DNA of 14,299 nt from an uncultured Pseudomonadota bacterium (GCA_946478635.1 CAMLCX010000071.1:1-14299), one strand, 5' to 3'. Positions 7,570-14,141 are shown, counted from the stretch's first letter. Numbers and translations are program-made. Notes: generated from the sequence alone by a model not told the origin.

Positions 7570-9040
7570 TCCGCCTGTGCGCACGGCGGCAACAAAGCTG
7601 ATCTTCGAAAGCGGCTCGCCGGGCCGAAGCGCGCTCTTCTGGCCGGAGGAAGAACTGGCCGCGGACGCCCTGCCCGAAGGACTCCTGCGCCGGGAGATCG
7701 CCGGCTTTCCGGAGTTGGGCGAGCTTGAAACACTGCGGCACTTTACCCGGCTGTCGCAGAAAAACTTCTCCATCGAAAGCCAGTTCTACCCGCTTGGCTC
7801 CTGTACGATGAAATACAATCCGAAGATCAACGAAGTGATCGCCCGCTTTCCCGGCCATGCTCAGGCTCATCCGCTGGCGCCGGCCGATCTGCTGCAGGGC
7901 GCCCTGGCGCTGCTCTTCGAGCTCGAGCGGTTGCTCGCCGAGATCAGCGGCATGGAGTTTGTCAGCCTGCAGCCGTCGGCGGGCGCGCAAGGCGAGCTTA
8001 CGGGATTGATGCTGATCCGCGCGTGTCTCACCGAGCGGGGGAATCCGCGCAAGAAAATCATCGTGCCGGACACGGCGCACGGGACCAATCCGGCGAGCTC
8101 GACCCTGTGCGGTTACGATGTCGTGCAGGTTTCTTCCAACGAACAGGGCGTTATCGATGCCGCGACGGTGGCGGCGGCGATGAACGAAGATATCGCGGCG
8201 GTGATGATTACCAATCCCAACACTCTTGGTTTGTTCGAGACCCACATCGAAGCGATCGCCGCGATGGTCCACTCACGCGGCGGCATGGTTTATCTCGATG
8301 GCGCCAATCTGAACGCACTCATGGGCATCGCCAAGCCCGGCCACATGGGTGTCGACGTGCTGCACATGAACCTGCACAAGACTTTTTCCACGCCCCATGG
8401 CGGCGGCGGGCCGGGCGCGGGACCCGTGGCGGTAAGAAGTCCGCTTGCCGAGTATTTGCCGGTGCCGCGCATCCTCAAGTCCGGCGCACGATATGAATTG
8501 CAGGAGGAGAGCGCGAAGTCGATCGGCCGCGTGCGGTCCTTCTTTGGCAACTTCGGCGTGCTCGCGCGGGCCTATGCCTATATTATCGCGCTCGGCGGCG
8601 AAGGACTCGAAGATGTGAGCCGTATGGCCTTGCTCAACGCCAACTACGTCCGCAGGAAATTAGAAAAAACCTACCATCTCGCCTACGATGAGCCGTGCAT
8701 GCATGAGTGCATTTTTACCGACCGCTTCCAACAAAAAAACGGCGTCAGCACACTCGACATCGCCAAACGCCTGCTCGACTACGGCTATCATCCGCCGACC
8801 ATTTATTTTCCTCTGGTGGTTTCCGGCGCACTGATGATCGAGCCGACCGAAACCGAGACGGTTGAAACGCTTGACGATTTCGTTGATGCGATGATCGCCA
8901 TCGCGCAGGAATCCAAAAGCGATCCGGAATTGGTGAAGAGCGCGCCTCATACCACACCGGTCAAACGACTCGATGAAGCCCGGGCCGCGCGCAAGCCGGT
9001 GCTTCGCTGGGAGCGCCGCTCGAACGGCCAGGAGTCCTGA
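7547..9040 (+). CDS. gcvPB: Glycine dehydrogenase (decarboxylating) subunit 2
   Basis: This is the PLP-binding half of the two-subunit P protein. The PLP lysine is in LHKTFSTPHGGGGPGAGP, codon 8378-8380 (residue 278 with the start chosen here). Other family segments are SQFYPLGSCTMKYNPK, TAHGTNPASS and MIEPTETET near the end. Two TTG starts are possible. The one at 7538 directly abuts the GGAGG of the AAGGAGGAGG stretch (7528-7537), leaving no spacer. The one at 7547 has about nine bases of spacing and gives MSEPSS, close to N-termini seen in the family, so I chose 7547 (497 residues). Overlap with gcvPA is 23 bases. Last gene of the operon; the L protein (lpd) is not in the window. Confidence 0.95.
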   Translation: MSEPSSIDPPVRTAATKLIFESGSPGRSALFWPEEELAADALPEGLLRREIAGFPELGELETLRHFTRLSQKNFSIESQFYPLGSCTMKYNPKINEVIARFPGHAQAHPLAPADLLQGALALLFELERLLAEISGMEFVSLQPSAGAQGELTGLMLIRACLTERGNPRKKIIVPDTAHGTNPASSTLCGYDVVQVSSNEQGVIDAATVAAAMNEDIAAVMITNPNTLGLFETHIEAIAAMVHSRGGMVYLDGANLNALMGIAKPGHMGVDVLHMNLHKTFSTPHGGGGPGAGPVAVRSPLAEYLPVPRILKSGARYELQEESAKSIGRVRSFFGNFGVLARAYAYIIALGGEGLEDVSRMALLNANYVRRKLEKTYHLAYDEPCMHECIFTDRFQQKNGVSTLDIAKRLLDYGYHPPTIYFPLVVSGALMIEPTETETVETLDDFVDAMIAIAQESKSDPELVKSAPHTTPVKRLDEARAARKPVLRWERRSNGQES

Positions 9041-9047
9041 GCAAACC

Positions 9048-9065
9048 CGCGCGCGTTAGCGCGCG
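9048..9065. terminator. GC hairpin at the gcvPB/tonB convergent junction
   Basis: CGCGCGC (9048-9054) pairs with GCGCGCG (9059-9065) around the loop GTTA, a 7-bp all-GC stem. It lies eight bases after the gcvPB stop and contains the tonB stop codon (9056-9058) within its loop and right arm. No T-run follows on either strand, so it is not a classical intrinsic terminator. It may still stop or stabilise the 3' ends of both convergent transcripts. Confidence 0.3.
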
Positions 9066-9841
9066 AATTCATAGTTCACGCGATTGTCGTGGTACTCCAT
9101 CGCCGCCGAAATCGATAGCGGATTGGGTTTGATCCACGGCGGAATGGGTGGAAAGGGGGCGGCGGCCTTGATCGCGCGCAGCGCTTCTTCGTCCAACAGC
9201 TGCGAGCCCGAGGAGCGCACCACGCGCAGGCGTTCCAGCCGGCCGCTGGCGCCGATGGTAAATTCCAAGGCGAGCCGGCCTTGTAATCCGTAGCGTAGCG
9301 CGAGCTCGGGATATTCCCACTGGGATTCGATCAATTGCTTGATCTTCGTGAAATAAGACACGTAAACCGGATCTTTGCTGTTTAAGCTAATGGGCCCGCT
9401 CTCGCGGGATCTCGATGACCAATTCACCGGAGGCAGCAGCTCCTTGAGGGTCGGCAGCGAGCGCTCGGCGATCACGCTTGGTTCGGGCACGATTTCGCGC
9501 GTCGGCGCCTGCGGCGGGGGAGATGTCGAGTCGGCGCGCGCAATGATATCGTTTTGAGGACTGCGATTTTCGCGCGTCGGCTCGGCTTTGTAGACGCGCA
9601 GCGAATCTTTTTTTGCAATCACTGCGGGTAAGGTAGCCTGGCGGGCAATTGCCGTTTTCGGAATACGTGTGAGAGCCGCGGAGTTTCTTGCCGGGGGCTC
9701 AAGAATCGATACCGGAATCGGGTCCGGAGCGCTGATCCGCGCCGGCGGAGTCCAGTACAAGACCAGGAACATCGCCAGATGCAGCACGATGGAGATCGCG
9801 AAAAACCGCAAATAGGCTGTGTTAAAGACCTCCACGAGCAT
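9056..9841 (-). CDS. TonB-family energy transducer
   Basis: The 261-residue protein has the three-part TonB layout: one N-terminal membrane segment (about residues 11-30), a proline-rich periplasmic linker (about 31-150) and a C-terminal TonB domain (about 160-252) with [20 protein letters not shown] and the [18 protein letters not shown] motif. The membrane segment carries Ser17-xxx-His21, matching the SxxxH pair that couples E. coli TonB to ExbB/ExbD and the proton gradient. It therefore probably energises outer-membrane receptors. No exbB, exbD or receptor gene is visible nearby. An in-frame stop at 9845-9847 means translation can start only at ATG 9841, GTG 9835 or later; no ribosome binding site is seen before either. 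Confidence 0.9.
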   Translation of the reverse strand: MLVEVFNTAYLRFFAISIVLHLAMFLVLYWTPPARISAPDPIPVSILEPPARNSAALTRIPKTAIARQATLPAVIAKKDSLRVYKAEPTRENRSPQNDIIARADSTSPPPQAPTREIVPEPSVIAERSLPTLKELLPPVNWSSRSRESGPISLNSKDPVYVSYFTKIKQLIESQWEYPELALRYGLQGRLALEFTIGASGRLERLRVVRSSGSQLLDEEALRAIKAAAPFPPIPPWIKPNPLSISAAMEYHDNRVNYEFAR

Positions 9842-9843
9842 AT

Positions 9844-9849
9844 ATTATA
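9844..9849 (-). promoter_or_regulatory. Consensus -10 box of the tonB-like gene
   Basis: The minus strand reads TATAAT at 9849-9844, a perfect -10 box ending only two bases before the annotated ATG. A matching -35 is weak (TCTTCG at 17-base spacing, or TTCGCG at 15). If the box is used, transcription starts near 9836-9838, making the mRNA essentially leaderless. The same AT-rich patch (9840-9850) could serve tatA in the other direction, but no convincing plus-strand promoter stands out in 9842-9915. Confidence 0.35.
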
Positions 9850-9915
9850 CATTCATTTCCGTGGCGCGAAGACCTGGGGTGGTGGTCTCACCGGGCCGAG
9901 GTTTTAGGAGGTTTC

Positions 9916-10095
9916 ATGTTTGGTTTAGGTATCGGCGAATTGCTGATTATCCTGGTCATCGTGATGGTGCTTTTTAGCCGGCGCTTGCCCGAACTCGGCC
10001 ACGGCCTGGGCAAGAGCATCAAAAAGTTTCGCAAAGCGATGAGCGATCCCGATGAAGTCGATATCACGCCGAAAAAGGATTCGCGCGATCCCTAG
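9916..10095 (+). CDS. tatA: Sec-independent protein translocase subunit TatA
   Basis: This 59-residue gene encodes a typical TatA/TatE protein: [20 protein letters not shown] is the short N-terminal membrane helix, followed by the [22 protein letters not shown] hinge and amphipathic helix, and then a charged tail ending KDSRDP. The LPELG hinge with flanking basic residues is the family hallmark. TatA oligomers form the pore through which folded twin-arginine substrates cross the inner membrane. AGGAGG (9906-9911) lies four bases before the ATG. tatB and tatC are not adjacent, so this is an isolated tatA, as is common outside Enterobacteria. It ends 12 bases before the convergent zinc-ribbon gene, with a strong hairpin across the junction. 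Confidence 0.93.
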   Translation: MFGLGIGELLIILVIVMVLFSRRLPELGHGLGKSIKKFRKAMSDPDEVDITPKKDSRDP

Positions 10096-10107
10096 TCGGG
10101 ATTGCGC
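10083..10107. terminator. Ten-base-pair hairpin shared by tatA and the zinc-ribbon gene
   Basis: GCGCGATCCC (10083-10092) pairs with GGGATTGCGC (10098-10107), ten pairs including one G-T, around a five-base loop whose first three bases are the tatA stop codon. The right arm ends one base before the stop triplet of the convergent zinc-ribbon gene. On the minus strand the stem is followed, after about eight bases, by TTTTT, so it may end that gene's transcript. On the plus strand no T-run follows. Confidence 0.5.
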
Positions 10108-11148
10108 TCAGGTCACGCCTTGGGCCGTAAGCACGTCGCAACTGAATTCCCTGGCGAATTTTGCCGATTTCAAAAACACGATCGTAAAGGGTATCGAGTC
10201 CCCGGGCGGAATTTCGAAACTTTTAAGCGGCTTAAGGTTTTGCAGGTGCGGTATGTCTTCCAAGGTCATGCCGCGGATAATCTTGGGCGATATCGTGTTG
10301 CCGACCCAGATGGTCTGTCTTTCCAACTCCTTACCCGCATCGCTATAGGCGATACCGGAAAGTTTGATCTCCCTCACCACGACGGGGTTTTGATTGACCG
10401 CCACCCCGCTGATTAAAAAAACCTCGCGATTGCCCTGAATGCTCTGGAAGCCGGAGCGCAAGGATCGGATGAGAATCCCGCCTTTTAGATAGTTGTTTTT
10501 CAGCACTGAATTTCCAATGACGGGAATGGTCTTGATGATGTCTTCCGAGGCCTGGGGCTTGGCGTAGCTGAAGACGGAGATAAGCGAGAAGGTGATGATC
10601 AGCAGGCCGAATAGCGTGACGAACGGCAGGATCGATGCGTTCTGTTCGCGGTAGGTAGCGAGCGCCAGGATATTGTTTGATTCGTCGACCTCATCGGCGC
10701 TTTGGGCTTTGGCAAAAAACGGATCGTCTGCGGGAAAATCTTGCGGGGCGTCCACCAGCTTGTTCGAGGCGATTGGTTGGGTTCTGTCGGGCAGAACGAA
10801 CTGATGCTCATCGTCACGACGGGTCTCGTTGAGCGACCAACGATCGCCGGATTCGAGATCAGTGGTTTGTTCCATCGGGGCTGCCACCGATGATATTGCA
10901 TCGTTGGCATCAGCCTCGGGTGCAGTGGAATCCCGTTTGGATTCGAACGGCAGCCGCGGCTCCGGGTCGAATTCGGGTGTTGCGGCCGCCGTGCCCGCCG
11001 GGGGCACGTCGGGCAAAAGCTCAGGATTGGAGGATTCCAGCTCAAAGGTATGCTTGCAGCGAGAGCAACGAAACACGGTCGAGTTGCCTTTTAGGAGATC
11101 GTCGGAAACTTTATACGTCGTTCGGCATTTTGGACAGCGAACCAGCAT
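10108..11148 (-). CDS. Zinc-ribbon (MJ0042-type) membrane protein with DUF3426-like C-terminus
   Basis: The chosen start gives 346 residues. Residues 1-37 are a zinc ribbon of the MJ0042 finger-like family: Cys5-Pro-Lys-Cys8, then Cys28-Ser-Arg-Cys31, with the typical RTTYKVSDD and HTFEL segments. A long acidic, low-complexity region (about 38-165) follows. A single membrane segment (about 172-196, SILPFVTLFGLLIITFSLIS) comes next, and then a periplasmic domain (about 200-346) of the DUF3426 kind, with SGVAVNQNPVVVREIKLSG. The family function is unknown. An upstream ATG at 11196 would add 16 residues before the finger; families of this type begin M-x-x-x-C-P-x-C, so I reject it. The gene faces away from the ECF sigma operon. 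Confidence 0.85.
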   Translation of the reverse strand: MLVRCPKCRTTYKVSDDLLKGNSTVFRCSRCKHTFELESSNPELLPDVPPAGTAAATPEFDPEPRLPFESKRDSTAPEADANDAISSVAAPMEQTTDLESGDRWSLNETRRDDEHQFVLPDRTQPIASNKLVDAPQDFPADDPFFAKAQSADEVDESNNILALATYREQNASILPFVTLFGLLIITFSLISVFSYAKPQASEDIIKTIPVIGNSVLKNNYLKGGILIRSLRSGFQSIQGNREVFLISGVAVNQNPVVVREIKLSGIAYSDAGKELERQTIWVGNTISPKIIRGMTLEDIPHLQNLKPLKSFEIPPGDSIPFTIVFLKSAKFAREFSCDVLTAQGVT

Positions 11149-11200
11149 GGCAGACCCTTCCCAAGTAGGCGGCGCGCAAAAAGTGAAGAGATTCAAGCTG

Positions 11201-11228
11201 ATCTTAGTGGAATTCGCGAAAACTTCAA
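11201..11228 (-). promoter_or_regulatory. Candidate promoter of the zinc-ribbon gene
   Basis: The minus strand reads TTGAAG (11228-11223; four of six -35 bases), a 16-base spacer, then TAAGAT (11206-11201; four of six -10 bases). Transcription would begin near 11194 and give a leader of about 45 bases. It overlaps a plus-strand AAAACTT that could be an ECF -35 for the sigma operon. The rest of 11149-11301 shows no gene. Confidence 0.35.
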
Positions 11229-11301
11229 GGTTTTATGCTACTAAGTGCTGTTGCGATCTGAATAAAGGCTTTTTCTATGGCGTCTAAGGCACAGGATCAC
11301 C

Positions 11302-11856
11302 GTGGCGCTGACTGACCGGGAGTTGGTCCAAAAGTGCCAATCCGGAGAGATGAGTGCGTTTCAGGAACTCGTCTCCCGTTATTACCAGAAGGTTTACATG
11401 GTCATCCTCGGATTGCTGCGCAATCGGGAAGATGCGCTCGAGGTAGCCCAGGAAACCTTTCTGCGTGCCTATCGTAAGATTGGCGGCTTCCAAGGCGGCT
11501 CCTCTTTTTATACGTGGCTCTATCGGATCGGCGTCAATCTCGCGATCGACGCGCAACGGCGCCAAAAGAGAAACCCTTTGGATTTTCGTGAAAACATGGA
11601 CAGCGTATTGGAAGCCCAGGACGAAGTCGCGCGCGATCCTTTCGCCGAAGTGCACGATCGGGAATTGCGCGAAAACCTGGTTCGGGCGATCAACGAATTG
11701 ACACCGGAGCATAAAGCCGTCATCGTGCTTAGAACGATCGAAGGGCTCTCGTACAAAGATATCGGCGAGATTCTGGGTTGCTCGGAAGGCACCGTTATGA
11801 GCCGGCTGCATTACGCGCGCAAGAAATTGCATGATAAGTTGAGCGCTTTTTTATGA
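11302..11856 (+). CDS. RNA polymerase ECF-type sigma factor
   Basis: The 184-residue protein is a complete group 4 (extracytoplasmic function) sigma factor. Region 2 (about 6-90) contains DALEVAQETFLRAYRKIGGF, which binds the beta-prime subunit and the -10, and the SSFYTWLYRIGVNLAIDAQR segment. Region 4 (about 120-178) has the NELTPEHKAVIVLRTIEGLS lead-in and the helix-turn-helix ending EGTVMSRLHYARKKL. It recruits core polymerase to stress or envelope genes. The GTG start has AGGA six bases upstream (11293-11296). Its stop overlaps the start of the next gene as ATGA, so sigma and anti-sigma are translationally coupled. Which signal it answers to is not visible. Confidence 0.95.
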   Translation: MALTDRELVQKCQSGEMSAFQELVSRYYQKVYMVILGLLRNREDALEVAQETFLRAYRKIGGFQGGSSFYTWLYRIGVNLAIDAQRRQKRNPLDFRENMDSVLEAQDEVARDPFAEVHDRELRENLVRAINELTPEHKAVIVLRTIEGLSYKDIGEILGCSEGTVMSRLHYARKKLHDKLSAFL

Positions 11857-12386
11857 ACGACTGTGAGCGCATGAACGAGTTGATCGGCCGCTCTCTGGAT
11901 GGCGAACTGAGCGCCGGCGAGAGCGAACGGGTGCGCGCCCATGTGGCTGAGTGCGCTGATTGCCGCGGGGCACGGCAGCGCTTGGAGAAAATCGAGCACG
12001 CTCTCAATAGCGTGTTGGTGGCCGAGGCGCCCAAGATCGAGTTCGCGCCCTTTTGGCGCGAGTTGGAGCGGCGGATCGAGCAAAAGCCCTCCTGGCATGA
12101 AACTTTGCGCGGCTGGGCCCAGGGTTGGTTCGGTGCGCCGCGAGCGGCTTGGGCGGTGCCGGCTTTCATCGCGGTGCTGCTCGCGGTTTTTTCCTACGAA
12201 TCGTATTTTCCCTTCTGGCGCTCGCGCAACAATCTGACGACGGTAGAATCGATCGACGCCTATGGGCGCAGCGTCGCTTTGCTGCGTGAAGACGAGAGCA
12301 AAACAACGGTCATCTGGTTGTATCAAAATCAAGAGGGTGATGATGAAGCTGCTGAAGAAACTCCCCAGCCGGGTCCTGCTTTTTAG
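11853..12386 (+). CDS. Zinc-finger (ZAS/zf-HC2) membrane anti-sigma factor
   Basis: The 177-residue protein begins with a zinc-containing anti-sigma domain: Cys4, His30, Cys34 and Cys37 fit the C-x(25)-H-x3-C-x2-C pattern that folds over the sigma factor. A single membrane helix follows (about 98-115, AAWAVPAFIAVLLAVFSY), then an extracytoplasmic tail of about 60 residues containing TTVIWLYQN. Such proteins hold an ECF sigma factor at the membrane until an outside signal triggers release or proteolysis. The ATGA overlap with the sigma gene and its place right after it make partner assignment safe. Its end overlaps the next gene by 44 bases. Confidence 0.92.
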   Translation: MNDCERMNELIGRSLDGELSAGESERVRAHVAECADCRGARQRLEKIEHALNSVLVAEAPKIEFAPFWRELERRIEQKPSWHETLRGWAQGWFGAPRAAWAVPAFIAVLLAVFSYESYFPFWRSRNNLTTVESIDAYGRSVALLREDESKTTVIWLYQNQEGDDEAAEETPQPGPAF

Positions 12387-12810
12387 CTGGCTTTCAGCTG
12401 TCGCTGCCGGCATTGTCGGAGCGGCCGAGAAACAACCGCAATCAGTTCAAGTCAGTATCGGAACAATCCTGGCCAGCAATCAGAACGATGAATTCGACGC
12501 GAAATTGAAGACTCTCGAAACTCAGTTGAAGGTGATGAAGTACCGTTCCTATCGCTTGCTCAAAAACGAGAGTCAAACCGTGCCGTGGAAGGGGGCAAAG
12601 GTTTTCGAAATCCCCGGCGGACGTTCCCTGGCGGTGACGCCCCAGGAGTTCAAAGATAACCGGATCTCGGTGAAGGTGCGGTTAACCCAGGGACCCAAGC
12701 CGGTGATCGACACCACGGTATGGATCCCCAACAAAGGTAATTTTATTGTCGCCGGACCGCCGCATGAAGGCGGCGTCCTGGTGTTGTCCATCTCCGCCGC
12801 CACGCAGTAG
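12343..12810 (+). CDS. Exported protein of unknown function, in the ECF sigma operon
   Basis: I do not recognise a named family. With the ATG at 12343 (GAGG at 12333-12336, six-base spacing) the product is 155 residues. It starts with a basic Sec-type signal peptide (MKLLKKLPSRVLLFSWLSAV) and a likely cleavage near AAGIVGA/AEK. The mature part of about 125 residues is predicted largely beta, with LKTLETQLKVMKYRSYRLL, a VFEIPGGRSLAVTP stretch and a closing VLVLSISAATQ. The in-frame ATG at 12340 is almost equivalent. A longer version from 12262 would start deep inside the anti-sigma gene without a ribosome site. The 44-base overlap with the anti-sigma gene suggests it belongs to that signalling unit as sensor partner or target. 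Confidence 0.8.
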   Translation: MKLLKKLPSRVLLFSWLSAVAAGIVGAAEKQPQSVQVSIGTILASNQNDEFDAKLKTLETQLKVMKYRSYRLLKNESQTVPWKGAKVFEIPGGRSLAVTPQEFKDNRISVKVRLTQGPKPVIDTTVWIPNKGNFIVAGPPHEGGVLVLSISAATQ

Positions 12811-12816
12811 CGTCGC

Positions 12817-13080
12817 TCATTCGATCACGTTTTTTTCAATCGGTTCCACCGCAACCCCTTTTGATTTGAGCCAGGCGATCGCTTTGGTGACTTCACTTTT
12901 CTTGCCGTTAATTTCCAGCGCGACGAGGCCCATGTCCGAGGTCACCGTGGAGCCCCGGATATTGAAAATCACATCGAACTGTTTGGAGAGCATGCTCAGA
13001 ACCGGTTCTTTGATCAAGTCGCGCGGAAATGTGAGATAAACCCTTTCAGAGACGGTTTCGGGTTTACTTCGCGCTGCCAT
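12817..13080 (-). CDS. NIL-domain (ACT-like) small protein
   Basis: This 87-residue protein matches the NIL domain, the ACT-like ferredoxin-fold module also found at the C-terminus of the methionine importer ATPase MetN, where it binds amino acid. The segments VYLTFPRDLIKEPVLSMLSK, FDVIFNIRGSTV and GLVALEINGK fit that fold. As a free-standing protein beside a cysteine synthase it may sense a sulfur amino acid or take part in sulfur transfer; that is inference. It starts seven bases after the cysteine synthase stop with no clear ribosome site, so translation is probably coupled. Its end is six bases from the convergent exported-protein gene. Confidence 0.8.
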   Translation of the reverse strand: MAARSKPETVSERVYLTFPRDLIKEPVLSMLSKQFDVIFNIRGSTVTSDMGLVALEINGKKSEVTKAIAWLKSKGVAVEPIEKNVIE

Positions 13081-13087
13081 GAAGGAC

Positions 13088-14086
13088 TCAAATGGCGAAT
13101 TTCAAGTTGCCCACGGCCATTCGATCGCGCCAACCAACCCACAAATTCGTAGTAAGGTATTTATCACCGAAGTCGGGGAAAATCGTGACTATGGTTCCGG
13201 AGCGCAGTTTGCGCGCGATTTTGATTGCGGCGAACATGGCTGCGCCGGACGACTGACCGACCAGGATGCCCTCCTCCTGGCTCAAGCGATAAACCATCGA
13301 GTAGGCGTCTTCAGTGGAAACGGCAATTTTTTTGTCGAGCTCCTCCTCGTGATAGATCCCCGGCACAATCGATGTCGCCATATGCTTGAGACCCTCGAGG
13401 CCGTGCAGCGCATCGTCCGGTTCGACGGCGATGATTTGAATCTTCGGATTGACCTCTTTTAAGTAACGACCGGTTCCCATTACCGTGCCGCCGGTGCCGA
13501 TGCCGGCAACAAAGTGCGTCACCTTGCCGCCCGTCTGGCGATAGATTTCCGGCCCGGTGTTTTCATAGTGGGCCTGAGGGTTCATCGGATTGAAGTATTG
13601 GTCTGGCTTAAAATATTTTTCCGGATCGGCTTCGAGAACCTTGCGGCAAAGCCGGATGGCGCCGTCGGAGCCTTCCATCGGGTCGCTGTAGGTCACCTTG
13701 GCGCCGTAGGCATGGATGATTTGCTTTCGCTCGGCGCTCACATTGCCGGGCATGACGAGATCAACCGGATAATGGAGCACGCTGCCGATCAGCGCCAGGG
13801 CTATGCCGGTATTGCCCGAGGTTGAGTCAAGAATGGTTTTGCCCGGCCGGAGCTTTGCCGAACGCAATCCTTCCTGGATCATGCGCCAGGCCGGTCGATC
13901 CTTGACCGAGCCGCCGGGATTCATGCCTTCCAGTTTGGCGAAGATTTTAACGTTCTCAGGCAGCCCCTCGACAATGTTGTGGATTTCGAGCAGCGGCGTA
14001 TTGCCAATCAAATCGAGAATCGACTCGACCTTGGCCGGTTCGGCCGGATGGGACGGTACAAGACGCAGATTGGGCGAAGTTACCAT
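13088..14086 (-). CDS. Cysteine synthase, CysM-like (PLP-dependent O-acyl/phosphoserine sulfhydrylase)
   Basis: The 332-residue protein is a complete fold-type II PLP enzyme of the CysK/CysM family: ILDLIGNTPLL, the PLP lysine Lys62 in GGSVKDRPA, the substrate loop TSGNTG (residues 89-94) and the phosphate cup GIGTGGTVMGTGR. Several stretches (FVAGIGTGGTVMGTGR, IVPGIYHEEEL, EEGILVGQSSGAA) look closer to the CysM group, which in mycobacteria uses O-phosphoserine and sulfur from a carrier protein, than to the acetylserine-using CysK. The true substrate cannot be settled here. Residues 1-20 precede the usual family start and have no clear role. Ribosome binding is unclear: AGGAG lies about 14 bases from the ATG. 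It forms an operon with the NIL gene. Confidence 0.92.
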   Translation of the reverse strand: MVTSPNLRLVPSHPAEPAKVESILDLIGNTPLLEIHNIVEGLPENVKIFAKLEGMNPGGSVKDRPAWRMIQEGLRSAKLRPGKTILDSTSGNTGIALALIGSVLHYPVDLVMPGNVSAERKQIIHAYGAKVTYSDPMEGSDGAIRLCRKVLEADPEKYFKPDQYFNPMNPQAHYENTGPEIYRQTGGKVTHFVAGIGTGGTVMGTGRYLKEVNPKIQIIAVEPDDALHGLEGLKHMATSIVPGIYHEEELDKKIAVSTEDAYSMVYRLSQEEGILVGQSSGAAMFAAIKIARKLRSGTIVTIFPDFGDKYLTTNLWVGWRDRMAVGNLKFAI

Positions 14087-14107
14087 CGCGGATTCTTCAG
14101 CTCCTAG

Positions 14108-14129
14108 CTCGGATTATTCATGCTCCGAG
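14108..14129. promoter_or_regulatory. Inverted repeat over the -10 box, possible operator
   Basis: CTCGGA (14108-14113) and TCCGAG (14124-14129) form a perfect 6-bp inverted repeat with ten bases between. It straddles the candidate -10 (14113-14118) and part of the spacer, the place where a repressor dimer would block polymerase. No regulator gene is adjacent, so its binder is unknown, and a chance repeat of this size is possible. Confidence 0.3.
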
Positions 14130-14141
14130 GAAACTAGACAA
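14113..14141 (-). promoter_or_regulatory. Promoter of the cysteine synthase-NIL operon
   Basis: The minus strand reads TTGTCT (14141-14136, four of six -35 bases), a 17-base spacer, then AATAAT (14118-14113, five of six -10 bases). Transcription would start near 14106, about 20 bases before the ATG at 14086. The palindrome described in the next entry covers the -10. Confidence 0.45.

Noticed and set aside
7511..8272. 253-codon minus-strand frame opposite gcvPB
   Set aside because: Same reason: Arg/Gln/His-rich antisense translation with no domain, no ribosome site.
11149..11196. Upstream start for the zinc-ribbon protein at 11196
   Set aside because: It would place 16 extra residues before the finger, while this family starts directly with the CPxC motif, and the candidate promoter starts near 11194.
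11840..11860. Programmed frameshift at the six-T run before the sigma/anti-sigma ATGA overlap
   Set aside because: An ordinary ATGA coupling explains the junction and both proteins have complete, normal ends.
12262..12342. Upstream start of the exported protein at 12262
   Set aside because: It lies deep in the anti-sigma gene, has no ribosome site, and would hide the signal peptide behind about 27 residues rich in Cys and Lys.
12811..12840. Terminator for the exported-protein gene at the seven-T run (12830-12836)
   Set aside because: No stable stem precedes the T-run; the run lies inside the convergent NIL gene and is explained by its Lys-Asn codons.
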